From: Amnibacterium sp. CER49
GTDB taxonomy: Bacteria; Actinomycetota; Actinomycetes; Actinomycetales; Microbacteriaceae
DNA: 64,000 nt
Assembly (NCBI RefSeq): GCF_029846255.1
Contig: NZ_JARVWQ010000002.1
Coordinates: 1-64,000, forward strand
Reading direction: 5' to 3'
Shown piece by piece: positions 17,143 to 24,158 of the stretch. The translations under genes were made by a program, and so were the position numbers. The notes beneath the pieces were generated by a model. The model saw only the letters and a program-made list of their open reading frames with translations. It ran no database searches and was not told where the DNA came from. Within the stretch, counting starts at the first letter, position 1; every line of letters begins with the position of its first letter.

Positions 17143-17604
17143 GTGCCCCGATGGACGCTCGTCCCCGTGTCCCTGCTCGCCGCGCTCGCCCTCGGCCTCG
17201 CCGGCTCGCTCCCGGCGAACGCGTCGAGCTCGCCGCTGCACCTCAGCTGGGCGCACCCGAACTCGGCGGGCTCCGACACCCGCACGAACACGAGCCTGAA
17301 CGACGAGTGGGTGAAGATCGGCAACTACAGCTACACGACCAGCTACAACCTGTCCGGCTACACCCTCAAGGACGCGTCCGGGCACACATACCGCTTTCCC
17401 ACGAGCTTCCGCCTCGCCCCGCGCAAGTCGGTCGAGGTGCACACCGGCTCAGGCACGAACACGAGCGCGAACCTCTACTGGGGCTCCGGCGCGTACATCT
17501 GGAACAACACCGGCGACACCGCCTACCTGCGCACCGCCTCCGGCTACCTCAACAGCACGTGCCGCTGGGGCAGCGTGGCCGACAGCGTCACCGTGCCCTG
17601 CTGA
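17143..17604 (+). CDS. Secreted lamin-tail domain (LTD) protein
   Basis: A 153-residue precursor with a Sec signal peptide (PRWTLVPVSLLAALALGLAG, cleavage near PANA|SS about residue 26). The mature part is essentially one lamin-tail domain: EWVKIGN, then YNLSGYTLKDASGHTYRFP, FRLAPRKSVEVHTG, and a terminal Trp/Asn-rich strand with one Cys pair (STCRW, VPC). LTDs are immunoglobulin-like folds found on many secreted bacterial proteins, often as adhesion or nuclease-associated modules; alone, the role is unknown. GTG 17143 is preferred over GTG 17122 because AGGAG at 17132-17136 is spaced six bases from it. The stop overlaps the next ATG by one base. Confidence 0.85.
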   Translation: MPRWTLVPVSLLAALALGLAGSLPANASSSPLHLSWAHPNSAGSDTRTNTSLNDEWVKIGNYSYTTSYNLSGYTLKDASGHTYRFPTSFRLAPRKSVEVHTGSGTNTSANLYWGSGAYIWNNTGDTAYLRTASGYLNSTCRWGSVADSVTVPC

Positions 17605-17774
17605 TGGGCTTCGTCTTCCGCCGCAGCGTCTCGTTGGGCCGCGGCACCAGGCTCAACCTCTCCAAGCGGGGGGCATCGCTGTCCCAGCGCATCGGACGGC
17701 TCACGCTCAGCTCACGCGGCGGCGGCTCCATCCGCATCGCTCGCGGGCTGTCCTTCCGCTTCGGCAGGCGCTGA
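17604..17774 (+). CDS. DUF4236 family small protein
   Basis: A 56-residue basic protein that begins MGFVFRRSVSLGRGTRLNLS, matching the DUF4236 signature (MGFRFRKSxxLGPGxRLNLSKxGxS). The rest is Arg/Ser/Gly-rich and ends LSFRFGRR. Members are short, widespread and uncharacterised; many are fused to membrane helices, but none is present here. The ATG shares its A with the stop of the lamin-tail gene (TGATG), so it depends on translation of that gene. It is convergent with the secreted gene ending at 17830. Confidence 0.78.
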   Translation: MGFVFRRSVSLGRGTRLNLSKRGASLSQRIGRLTLSSRGGGSIRIARGLSFRFGRR

Positions 17775-17829
17775 ACTCGCGTCCGAAGGATGGGGGTCGG
17801 CGGCCCGGACGCAGACCAGGGTCGCGCCC

Positions 17830-18276
17830 CTACTCGCAGTCGCCGGAAGGTCGCTCGAACTGGATGCGCCCGTGGGCGAAGTGGTAGTGCAGGGAAGCGG
17901 TGCAGCTGACGCCGTCCTGCGTGTAGGTGTCGGAGAAGGCGTAATGCTGCTCCTGCAGGTAGTCCGTCGCTGACTTGTAGAGCACATGCGAGTGGCCCGA
18001 CGTCCTGTCGGTCTCGATCGCCGTGCCGTCGAGGTAGAAGGTGAGCACGCCCTTGTAGTTGTCGGTGAAGATGTGGTTCCCCGAGGGTGTGGACACCTGG
18101 TTGAAGGTCTCGTGGCCGTGGAAGCACGCGGAGAACGGTCCGCCGAGCGAGAAGCAGTGGTCGCCGGTGCTCGCGGCACCGCCGCTGCTGCTGGCGAGAA
18201 CAGGACCGGCGGCCGTGAGAGCGAGCGCAGTTCCGACGACGAGTCCTCCGGCGAAGCGCGCGAGAACCTTGACCAT
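17830..18276 (-). CDS. Secreted four-cysteine protein of unknown function
   Basis: A 148-residue precursor. ATG 18276 follows a GAGAGGTGG ribosome binding site at about seven bases, whereas the longer in-frame start at 18309 lacks one. The signal peptide is MVKVLARFAGGLVVGTALAL..., with cleavage near VLA|SSS. The mature protein has four Cys (GDHC, SAC, VSC, GDC) and many His/Tyr residues, including HETFNQVSTPSGNHIFTDN and ASLHYHFAHG, giving a lipocalin- or beta-barrel-like look. No family is recognised. Codon use here is visibly less GC-biased than in the housekeeping genes, hinting at accessory origin. It carries motif copy C upstream. Confidence 0.78.
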   Translation of the reverse strand: MVKVLARFAGGLVVGTALALTAAGPVLASSSGGAASTGDHCFSLGGPFSACFHGHETFNQVSTPSGNHIFTDNYKGVLTFYLDGTAIETDRTSGHSHVLYKSATDYLQEQHYAFSDTYTQDGVSCTASLHYHFAHGRIQFERPSGDCE

Positions 18277-18327
18277 GTGATGCCACCTCTCTGTGGGATC
18301 GACGGGCACGGAGATGTGCCGGGGCGC

Positions 18328-18347
18328 ACGTTAGTTCGAGTTAACGT
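18328..18347. promoter_or_regulatory. Imperfect palindrome ACGTTA-N8-TAACGT upstream of secreted gene
   Basis: Six-base perfect arms ACGTTA (18328-18333) and TAACGT (18342-18347) flank a core containing TCGA. It lies 51-71 bases upstream of the start at 18276 and just downstream of motif copy C, in promoter position. It is a candidate operator and unusually AT-rich for the window. Confidence 0.45.
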
Positions 18348-18355
18348 CCGCGCTC

Positions 18356-18374
18356 CATACGGCGAAACACGTAG
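18356..18374 (-). promoter_or_regulatory. Copy C of a shared 19-bp upstream motif
   Basis: On the minus strand it reads CTACGTGTTTCGCCGTATG, 79 bases upstream of the secreted gene starting at 18276. It has the full dyad TACG-N8-CGTA and resembles copies A and B at 15 of 19 positions each. Confidence 0.55.
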
Positions 18375-18488
18375 AACGGGTGGCACACCGCAGCACTGCT
18401 CGAGGTCCGATCGGCTCCAGCTCGGCGCGCGGGAGATCATGCCGACTACCGTGGCGCCCATGAGCGACGCGCAGCAGCCCGCCTCGGG

Positions 18489-18692
18489 GTGGCGGGCGAG
18501 CAGAGGTGGACCGTGCGGTTCGGCCCGGAATCGCAGTCGCAGTCGCAGTCGAGGCCGCATCCCATGCTCGGCGACGTGAGGGAGCGCGACGACGGGTCGC
18601 GGATCGCGCGGCGCGGGGACGGGCCCGAGCGGGTCCTCGAGAACCGCGACGAGGCCGTGCAGCTCGTCGTCCTCGGATGGGCGAGCCTGTGA
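18489..18692 (+). CDS. Small hypothetical protein, possibly frameshifted at its 5' end
   Basis: A 67-residue frame from GTG 18489 (MAGEQRWTVRFGPES...) containing a QSQSQS run encoded by a TCGCAG hexanucleotide repeat at 18531-18551. Its stop overlaps the acetyltransferase GTG as GTGA, which argues that it is translated. However, a good -10 (TACCGT, 18447-18452) lies seven bases before ATG 18460 in another frame, which opens with MSDAQQPASGWR and stops at 18579. A one-base shift near 18490 would join the two into one 78-residue protein. Either the GTG is the real start or the sequence carries a frameshift. The family is not recognised. Confidence 0.42.
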   Translation: MAGEQRWTVRFGPESQSQSQSRPHPMLGDVRERDDGSRIARRGDGPERVLENRDEAVQLVVLGWASL

Positions 18693-19219
18693 TCGGCCGA
18701 GACCGCGGAGCGCACGCCGCTGCGCGCATCGACCGGGTCGCCGACGACGAGTGGGACGTGGTCGCGTGGTTGTGGCAGGCGTTCCGCCAGGACCTCGCAC
18801 CCATCGTCGAGGGTCTGCCGTACACCGACGGTCGCTACCAGGCCGGCCCGCTCGCGGCCTTCCCCTCGCCGGACGGCGCCGGCTGGCTCGCCCGGCGCCC
18901 CCACCCTCGGACCGGCGAGGACGCGCCGATCGGCTTCGCGCTCGTCGACGGGCTGACGGGGGAGCGGCGCTCGATCGTGGGGTTCTGGGTCGCCCCGGTG
19001 GTCCGCCGCGACGGCGTCGGCCGGGCGCTCGCGCTGCACGCGCTCGCGGCGCATCCCGGTCCGTGGTCGATCGGCTTCCAGCAGGACAACGAGACGGCAG
19101 GCGCGTTCTGGCGCAGGGTGGCCGACGAGGCGTTCGGCCGCGGCGCTTGGGTGGAGGCGGTCCGGCCGGTGCCCGGGCGTCCGGACGTGCCGCCGGACCA
19201 CTTCATCGAGTCGCGCTGA
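18689..19219 (+). CDS. GNAT family N-acetyltransferase
   Basis: A 176-residue acetyltransferase of the GNAT fold. The acetyl-CoA loop is recognisable in VGFWVAPVVRRDGVGRALALHAL (RRDGVG takes the place of the usual Q/RxxGxG/A), after an N-terminal helix WLWQAFRQDLAPIVEG, and FQQDNETAGAFWRRVADEAFG is the typical motif-B helix region. The GTG at 18689 gives a four-base overlap with the preceding small frame; an ATG at 18677 is also in frame. The acceptor substrate cannot be inferred. Confidence 0.82.
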   Translation: MIGRDRGAHAAARIDRVADDEWDVVAWLWQAFRQDLAPIVEGLPYTDGRYQAGPLAAFPSPDGAGWLARRPHPRTGEDAPIGFALVDGLTGERRSIVGFWVAPVVRRDGVGRALALHALAAHPGPWSIGFQQDNETAGAFWRRVADEAFGRGAWVEAVRPVPGRPDVPPDHFIESR

Positions 19220-19279
19220 CGGTCCCGCGCGTCGGGCTTCATGCGGGCGCCGAGCGGAGGGCCGCTACCGTCGACGCCG

Positions 19280-20236
19280 ATGCTGTACCGCAACCTCGGG
19301 GCCTCCGGCCTGCGCGTCTCCGCCGTCGGTCTCGGCGGCAACAACTTCGGCCGCACCGGCACCGCCACGATCACGCAGGAGGGCACCGACGCGGTCGTGA
19401 ACGCCGCGCTCGAGGCCGGGGTGAACCTCATCGACACCGCCGACGTCTACGGGGCCGAGTACGGGACGAGCGAGCGGCTGCTCGGCGCCTCGCTCGCCGG
19501 TCGCCGCGACCAGGTCGTGCTCGCCACGAAGTTCGGCCACGCGGACATCCCGTCCCCGATCCCGGCCTGGGGTGCGCGCGGGTCGCGGCGCTACGTCCGG
19601 CTCGCCGTCGAGGGCTCGCTGCAGCGACTGCAGACCGACTGGATCGACCTGTACCAGCTGCACACGCCCGACCCGCTCACGCCGATCGAGGAGACGATCG
19701 ACGCGCTCGACGAGCTCGTCACCGAGGGCAAGATCCGCTACTTCGGCCACTCGAACCTCGCCGGATGGCAGATCGCTGAGGCGCACCTCACCTCGCTGCT
19801 GCGGAACCGGCGCGCGTTCGTGTCCGCGCAGAACGAGTACAACCTGCTCGCCCGTGGCGCCGAGGCCGAGGTGCTGCCCGCGGCCCGGCGGTTCGGGCTC
19901 GGCTTCCTGCCCTACTTCCCGTTCGTGAACGGCCTCTTCACCGGCAAGTTCTCCCGCGACGGCGGCCCCGCCGACAGCCGGATCGTGCGGCAGCGGCCGC
20001 ACATCCTGGACGAGGCGCCGTGGGACGCCATCGAGTCGCTCGACGCGCTCGCCCGCGGCCGCGGCTCGACCCTGCTCGAGGTGACCGTCGCGTGGCTGCT
20101 CGCCCACGAGGAGCTCTCGAGCGTCATCGCCGGCGCCACCACACCCGAGCAGGTGCGGCAGAACGCCGCCGCGGCCGGCGCGGAACCGCTCACGGCGGAG
20201 GAGCGGGCGGCGGTCGAGGCGCTCTTCCCAGCCTGA
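19280..20236 (+). CDS. Aldo/keto reductase
   Basis: A 318-residue NADPH-dependent oxidoreductase of the AKR superfamily. The catalytic tetrad is visible: Asp in DTADVYG, Tyr in the same motif, Lys in LATKFGH, and His in YQLHTPDP. FGHSNLAGWQ and the C-terminal SVIAGATTPEQVRQN (cofactor phosphate binding) complete the signature. A TACCGT -10 at 19266-19271 is only eight bases before the ATG and there is no ribosome binding site, so a leaderless mRNA is likely. The substrate is unknown. The next gene is separated by a TPP riboswitch and is unrelated. Confidence 0.9.
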   Translation: MLYRNLGASGLRVSAVGLGGNNFGRTGTATITQEGTDAVVNAALEAGVNLIDTADVYGAEYGTSERLLGASLAGRRDQVVLATKFGHADIPSPIPAWGARGSRRYVRLAVEGSLQRLQTDWIDLYQLHTPDPLTPIEETIDALDELVTEGKIRYFGHSNLAGWQIAEAHLTSLLRNRRAFVSAQNEYNLLARGAEAEVLPAARRFGLGFLPYFPFVNGLFTGKFSRDGGPADSRIVRQRPHILDEAPWDAIESLDALARGRGSTLLEVTVAWLLAHEELSSVIAGATTPEQVRQNAAAAGAEPLTAEERAAVEALFPA

Positions 20237-20267
20237 TCCGCCGCGGCCGCGGTGTACCGTGGGCCGC

Positions 20268-20357
20268 AGCGACAGGGGAGCGCCGTCGGGGCGCTGAGAG
20301 TGCGGGAACGCAGACCCTCGAACCTGATCCGGGTCATGCCGGCGAAGGAAGTCGAGA
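20268..20357 (+). ncRNA. TPP riboswitch (THI element)
   Basis: The conserved thiamine-pyrophosphate aptamer is unmistakable: GGGGAGC, CTGAGAGT, ACCCTCGAACCTGATC, GGGTCATGCCGGCGAAGGAAG in the canonical order. P1 can form between CGAC (20270-20273) and GTCG (20351-20354). A -10 TACCGT sits at 20255-20260, so transcription should begin just before the aptamer. It controls the ykoE-ECF operon, which identifies the transported ligand as a thiamine-related compound. Confidence 0.96.
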
Positions 20358-20363
20358 TCGATC

Positions 20364-20417
20364 ATCCGGTGGTGGGACCACCGGATCTCCTGCCCGATCC
20401 CACGAGGAGGAGATCCG
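20364..20417 (+). promoter_or_regulatory. Riboswitch expression platform with ribosome-binding-site sequestering helix
   Basis: Two helices compete. Hairpin A is a perfect 10-bp stem, 20364-20373 with 20377-20386. Helix B pairs CGGATCTCCT (20382-20391) with AGGAGATCCG (20408-20417), also 10 perfect base pairs, and ends exactly at the ATG of ykoE. They share 20382-20386, so only one can form. Helix B buries the AGGAGG ribosome binding site, which points to translational control. Confidence 0.8.
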
Positions 20418-21068
20418 ATGACCGACCGCGCCGCCGTGCTCGACCGCCGCACCGATGTGCCCGCCGCAGGCCGTCCTGGATCGTGGCGAGTCGTCGACCT
20501 CGTCACGGCCGCCATGGTCGCGGTCGCCTTCGGCGTCGTCTTCTGGGGGTACGACACCCTCGTCTACCCGGCCATCGGGCTCGCGACGGCGGCGGTGCCG
20601 CCGCTCGCGGAGCTCTCCCTGGGGGTCTGGCTGCTGCCGGGTGTCGTCGGCGGCCTGATCGTGCGCCGGCCCGGCGCGGCCCTGTTCACCGAGCTCGTCG
20701 CCGCGAACGTCGAGCTGCTGCTCGGCAACCAGTGGGGCGTGACGGTGCTCGCCTCGGGCCTGCTCCAGGGCGTCGGCGTCGAGCTCGTGTTCCTGCTCAC
20801 CCGGTGGCGCCGGTTCGGGGTCGGGGTCGCGATGGCGGGCGGCGCGCTCTCCGCGGTCGCCGAGATCGTGGCCTACGAATGGTGGTCCTACGTGCCGAGC
20901 TTCTCGTGGCCGGCGAAGCTGCTCTACCTCGCCGCCGGCGTGGTCTCGGGCGCCGTGATCGCCGGCCTCCTCGGCTGGCTGCTCGTCCGGGGCCTCGCCC
21001 GCACCGGAGCGCTCGCGGCGTTCCCCGCCGGCCGGGAGGTCCGCGCCACCGGCCGTGGCGGACGCTGA
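20418..21068 (+). CDS. ykoE: ECF transporter substrate-binding (S) component, YkoE family (thiamine/HMP)
   Basis: A 216-residue integral membrane protein with about five or six hydrophobic segments. It resembles the YkoE S-components that bind thiamine or its hydroxymethylpyrimidine precursor. The segment WRVVDLVTAAMVAVAFGVVFWGYDTLVYP at the N-terminus and EIVAYEWWSYVP are typical; the Trp-rich part probably lines the ligand pocket. It is directly under a TPP riboswitch with its ATG abutting the sequestering helix, which supports the substrate call. The next gene, encoding energizing modules, overlaps by 14 bases. Confidence 0.9.
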   Translation: MTDRAAVLDRRTDVPAAGRPGSWRVVDLVTAAMVAVAFGVVFWGYDTLVYPAIGLATAAVPPLAELSLGVWLLPGVVGGLIVRRPGAALFTELVAANVELLLGNQWGVTVLASGLLQGVGVELVFLLTRWRRFGVGVAMAGGALSAVAEIVAYEWWSYVPSFSWPAKLLYLAAGVVSGAVIAGLLGWLLVRGLARTGALAAFPAGREVRATGRGGR

Positions 21069-23223
21069 GCCGGCCGCCGGCGCAGCCGTCACCGTCGCGG
21101 ACCTGACCTGGCGGCCGCTCGGACGTGCGCGGCCGGTGCTCGCCGGCGTGGGGTTCGTGCTCGCGCCGGGGGAGCGGGTCGTGCTCGCGGGCCCGAGCGG
21201 CTCGGGGAAGTCCACGCTGCTGCGGGTGCTCGCCGGCGTGCTCGACCCGGAGGACGGCGAGCTCGCGGGTCACGTCGAGGTCGGTGGGCGTGCCGGCCTG
21301 CTGCTGCAGGACCCGCGCGATGCGCAGGTCGCCGAGCGCGCGGGTCGCGACACCGCCTTCGGGCTCGAGAACGCCCGCGTGCCCGCGGCCACGATGCCCG
21401 CTGCCGTCGCCGCCGCGCACGCCGCCGTGCGGTTCCCGTACGGGCCGTCGCGCCGGGTGCAGGCGCTGTCCGGCGGTGAGGCGCAGCGGCTCGCGCTCGC
21501 CGGGGTGCTCGTGTTCGAGCCGGGGCTGGTGCTGCTCGACGAGCCGACCGCGATGCTCGACCCGGCGAGCGCCGCGGCCGTCCGCGACGCCGTGCTCGCG
21601 GCGGCGGACGCCTCCCGCGCGACCGTGGTCGTCGTCGAGCACCGGTTCGAGCCGTGGTCGCCGTTCGCGCAGCGGGTGCTGCTGCTCGACGCGAGCGGTC
21701 GGCTCGCCTTCGACGGCGCCGGGGATGCCCTGCCCGAGGCCGACGGCGTGTGGCAGCCGGGCCGGCCGGCGCCGCGCCCCCTGCAGCTCGCCCCCGCGCT
21801 GCTCGCACCCGCCGCCGTCGCCTCTCCCGGCACCGTCGTGCTCCGGGCCGAGCGCGTCGCCGCGGTCCCGGCGTCGACCGGGAGGGGAGCCGCCGTCGTG
21901 CAGGACCTCGACGTGCAGGTGCGCGCCGGCAGCATCCTCGCGGTCCAGGGGCCGAGCGGCGCCGGCAAGAGCACCCTCGCCGCGGTGCTCGCCGGGCTCG
22001 CCCCTCCGGCATCCGGCGCGGTCGCGCTGCAGCCGCCCCTCGCGGAACCGGCCGTGGCACCGAGCGCGCTGTCGTCGACGAGGCTCGCGGGGCTCGTCGG
22101 CTGGGTGCCGCAGGAGCCCGAGCTCGCGGTCGTCGCCCGGACCGTCCGCGACGAGGTGCTCGCGACGCCGCGCGCGCTCGGCATGGGTCGGGAGGAGCGT
22201 GCCGACGAGCTGCTCGCGGTGCTCGGCCTCGACGAGCCCGACGAGGACCCGCATGTGCTCTCAGGCGGCGAGCAGCGGCGGCTCGCGCTCGCCGCGGCGC
22301 TCGCGCACGGGCCCGCCGTCCTCGTGCTCGACGAGCCGACCGTCGGCCAGGATCCGGGCACCTGGGCGGCCGTGGCGGGTGTGCTGCTCGCCGCGCGTGA
22401 CGCGGGCGTGGCCGTCGTCGTCGCGACGCACGACCCGCTGCTCGCCGCGCTCGCCGACGACCGGCTCGCGCTGCCCGGCCGGGCGCCCGAGCCGGAGCAG
22501 CTCGCGCCACGGGTCCGCGCGCTCGGACGACGAGCCGGTCCTCTCGGCCTCCTGCTCTCGGGCGCGCTGCTGCTCGCCGGCTCAGCGCCGATCACCTCGC
22601 CGCTGCCGGGCGCGCTCGGCCTCCTCGCCGTGGCCGCCTGCGCGCCCTTCGTCGTCGGTGGGGGCGTGCCGGCCCGCCGGCTCCTGCCGCCCCTCGTCGC
22701 CGCGCTCTCGCTCGGGATCGCCACCCTGCTCTTCGGCACGGTCCACGACGTGTCCGCAGCGCTCACCGCGGCGCTGCGCATCGCGTTCTTCGCGGTGCCC
22801 GGGGTCGCGCTCGCCGCGCTGATCGACCCCTCGGCACTCGGCGACGCGCTCGGGCAGCGCCTCCGGCTGCCTGCGCGCCCCGTGGTCGCCGCCACCGCCG
22901 CGTGGCTGCGCTTCGGGCAGCTCGCCGACGGCTGGCGGACGCTCCGGGGCGTCCGACGGATCCGCGGCCTCGCCCGCCCGGGTCCGATCGGCCGGGTCCG
23001 CGAGCTCGCCGCGCTCACCGCCGCGATCCTCGTCGCGACGCTCCGGCAGGCCGCGCGGATGGCGGTCGCCATGGAGGCGCGCGGCTTCGGCACCGCGACG
23101 AGGCGCACCTGGGCGGCCGACTCGCCGTGGCGCGCCGCCGACACCGCGGTCGTCCTGCTTGCGGCGGTCGTCGCGGCGGTGCCCGTGCTCACGGTCCTGC
23201 TCGCCGGCACGGGCGTCGGCTAG
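21055..23223 (+). CDS. Fused ECF transporter energizing module: two ATPase domains plus EcfT membrane domain
   Basis: A single 722-residue chain contains all three ECF energizing parts. ATPase 1 (about residues 10-230) has Walker A GPSGSGKST, signature LSGGEAQR and Walker B LVLLDEPTAM. ATPase 2 (about 265-480) has GPSGAGKST, LSGGEQRR and LVLDEPTVGQD. The remainder (about 490-722) is a transmembrane EcfT domain with the coupling-helix motif MEARGFG. In Bacillus these parts are YkoD (two ATPases) and YkoC (T), so this is a YkoD-YkoC fusion. GTG 21055 overlaps the S-component gene. With ykoE it should form a complete thiamine-precursor importer, regulated by the TPP riboswitch. The ATPase 2 Walker B Glu is intact. 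Confidence 0.92.
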   Translation: MADAEPAAGAAVTVADLTWRPLGRARPVLAGVGFVLAPGERVVLAGPSGSGKSTLLRVLAGVLDPEDGELAGHVEVGGRAGLLLQDPRDAQVAERAGRDTAFGLENARVPAATMPAAVAAAHAAVRFPYGPSRRVQALSGGEAQRLALAGVLVFEPGLVLLDEPTAMLDPASAAAVRDAVLAAADASRATVVVVEHRFEPWSPFAQRVLLLDASGRLAFDGAGDALPEADGVWQPGRPAPRPLQLAPALLAPAAVASPGTVVLRAERVAAVPASTGRGAAVVQDLDVQVRAGSILAVQGPSGAGKSTLAAVLAGLAPPASGAVALQPPLAEPAVAPSALSSTRLAGLVGWVPQEPELAVVARTVRDEVLATPRALGMGREERADELLAVLGLDEPDEDPHVLSGGEQRRLALAAALAHGPAVLVLDEPTVGQDPGTWAAVAGVLLAARDAGVAVVVATHDPLLAALADDRLALPGRAPEPEQLAPRVRALGRRAGPLGLLLSGALLLAGSAPITSPLPGALGLLAVAACAPFVVGGGVPARRLLPPLVAALSLGIATLLFGTVHDVSAALTAALRIAFFAVPGVALAALIDPSALGDALGQRLRLPARPVVAATAAWLRFGQLADGWRTLRGVRRIRGLARPGPIGRVRELAALTAAILVATLRQAARMAVAMEARGFGTATRRTWAADSPWRAADTAVVLLAAVVAAVPVLTVLLAGTGVG

Positions 23224-23233
23224 CGTCCGCTGC

Positions 23234-24100
23234 GTGACCGACGCCAAGGAGGCCCCGCGGCCCCTGACGGAGCTGCTCGCGGCCGTCCGCGCGGCGTTCC
23301 CCGACCTCACCTGGTCGCGCGTCCGCAGCATCGACGGCGGCTGGGACCACCAGGTCATCGTGCTCGACGAGCGGCTGCTGCTCCGCTTCCCGAACGAGCA
23401 GTACTACCGAGACGTGCTGCCGCTCGAGATCGACGTGCTGCGGCAGCTCGACGGCACGGTCGCCGCCGCGGTCCCGCGCTACACCCACGTCGCGCGCGAT
23501 GGGTCGTTCGCCGGCTACCCGCTGCTGCCCGGGGAGCCGCTGACCCGCGCGCGGTTCGACGCGTTGCCCCACGCGGACCGTCGGACGATCGCCGTGCAGC
23601 TCGCGGAGGTGCTCACCGCGATGCACACGCGGGTGCGCATCGACGGGTCCGTAGCGCTCTGGAACCTGCCGGAGGAGAACGAGGCGGCCGGACGCGTCGC
23701 CCGCGAGCGGCTGCCCGGGCTGATGACGGCGGCCGAGGTCGCCACCGCCCTCGCGATCCTCGACGATGCGCGCGCGCTCGTCGCCGAGGCACCCGCCGAG
23801 GTGCTGCTGCACGGCGACGTGTACGCCGACCACCTGCTCTGGGACGGGCGCCGTCCCGCGCTGATCGACTGGAGCGACCTCGCCCACGGCGATCCCGCGG
23901 TCGACCTCGCCGACCTCGGCATCTACGGCAGGCCGTTCCTCGACATGGTCCTCGAGCGGTACGGCGGGCCGGCCGATCCGGGGCTTCGCGAGCGGGCGGA
24001 GCGGTACGCCCGATGGCTCGCCGTGTTCCTCCTGACCGACTCGTTCCGCGCCGGCATGCCGTTCGCGGAGGCACGCGAGGCGTTCGACCGGCTGTCCTGA
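23234..24100 (+). CDS. Aminoglycoside phosphotransferase-family (APH) kinase-like protein
   Basis: A 288-residue protein of the APH/choline-kinase fold. The catalytic loop is LLHGDVYADHLLW (HGD...H) and the metal-binding stretch is LIDWSDLAHGDPAVDLADL. DHQVIVLDERLLLRFP supplies the nucleotide-binding strand. Such proteins phosphorylate macrolides, aminoglycosides or small metabolites; resistance should not be assumed. Translation likely starts at GTG 23234: a -10 hexamer TAGCGT at 23221-23226, which contains the stop codon of the ECF gene, is seven bases upstream and no ribosome binding site is seen, suggesting a leaderless transcript separate from the ECF operon. Confidence 0.83.
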   Translation: MTDAKEAPRPLTELLAAVRAAFPDLTWSRVRSIDGGWDHQVIVLDERLLLRFPNEQYYRDVLPLEIDVLRQLDGTVAAAVPRYTHVARDGSFAGYPLLPGEPLTRARFDALPHADRRTIAVQLAEVLTAMHTRVRIDGSVALWNLPEENEAAGRVARERLPGLMTAAEVATALAILDDARALVAEAPAEVLLHGDVYADHLLWDGRRPALIDWSDLAHGDPAVDLADLGIYGRPFLDMVLERYGGPADPGLRERAERYARWLAVFLLTDSFRAGMPFAEAREAFDRLS

Positions 24101-24158
24101 CGACCCGAGGCTCCGTCCGGGAGAATCGCGGTCGGGGCAGGATCGCGGAGGGGGGCCG

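Noticed and set aside
18531-18551. TCGCAG repeat as a phase-variable tract
   Set aside because: The unit is six bases, so changes in copy number keep the reading frame.
15045-19219. A tRNA-borne integrative island
   Set aside because: No integrase, transposase or direct repeat of a tRNA 3' end is visible, so mobility is not supported; only an accessory character is suggested.
23234-24100. Antibiotic resistance determinant
   Set aside because: The APH fold also serves many metabolic kinases; no residue or context pointing to drug modification is visible.
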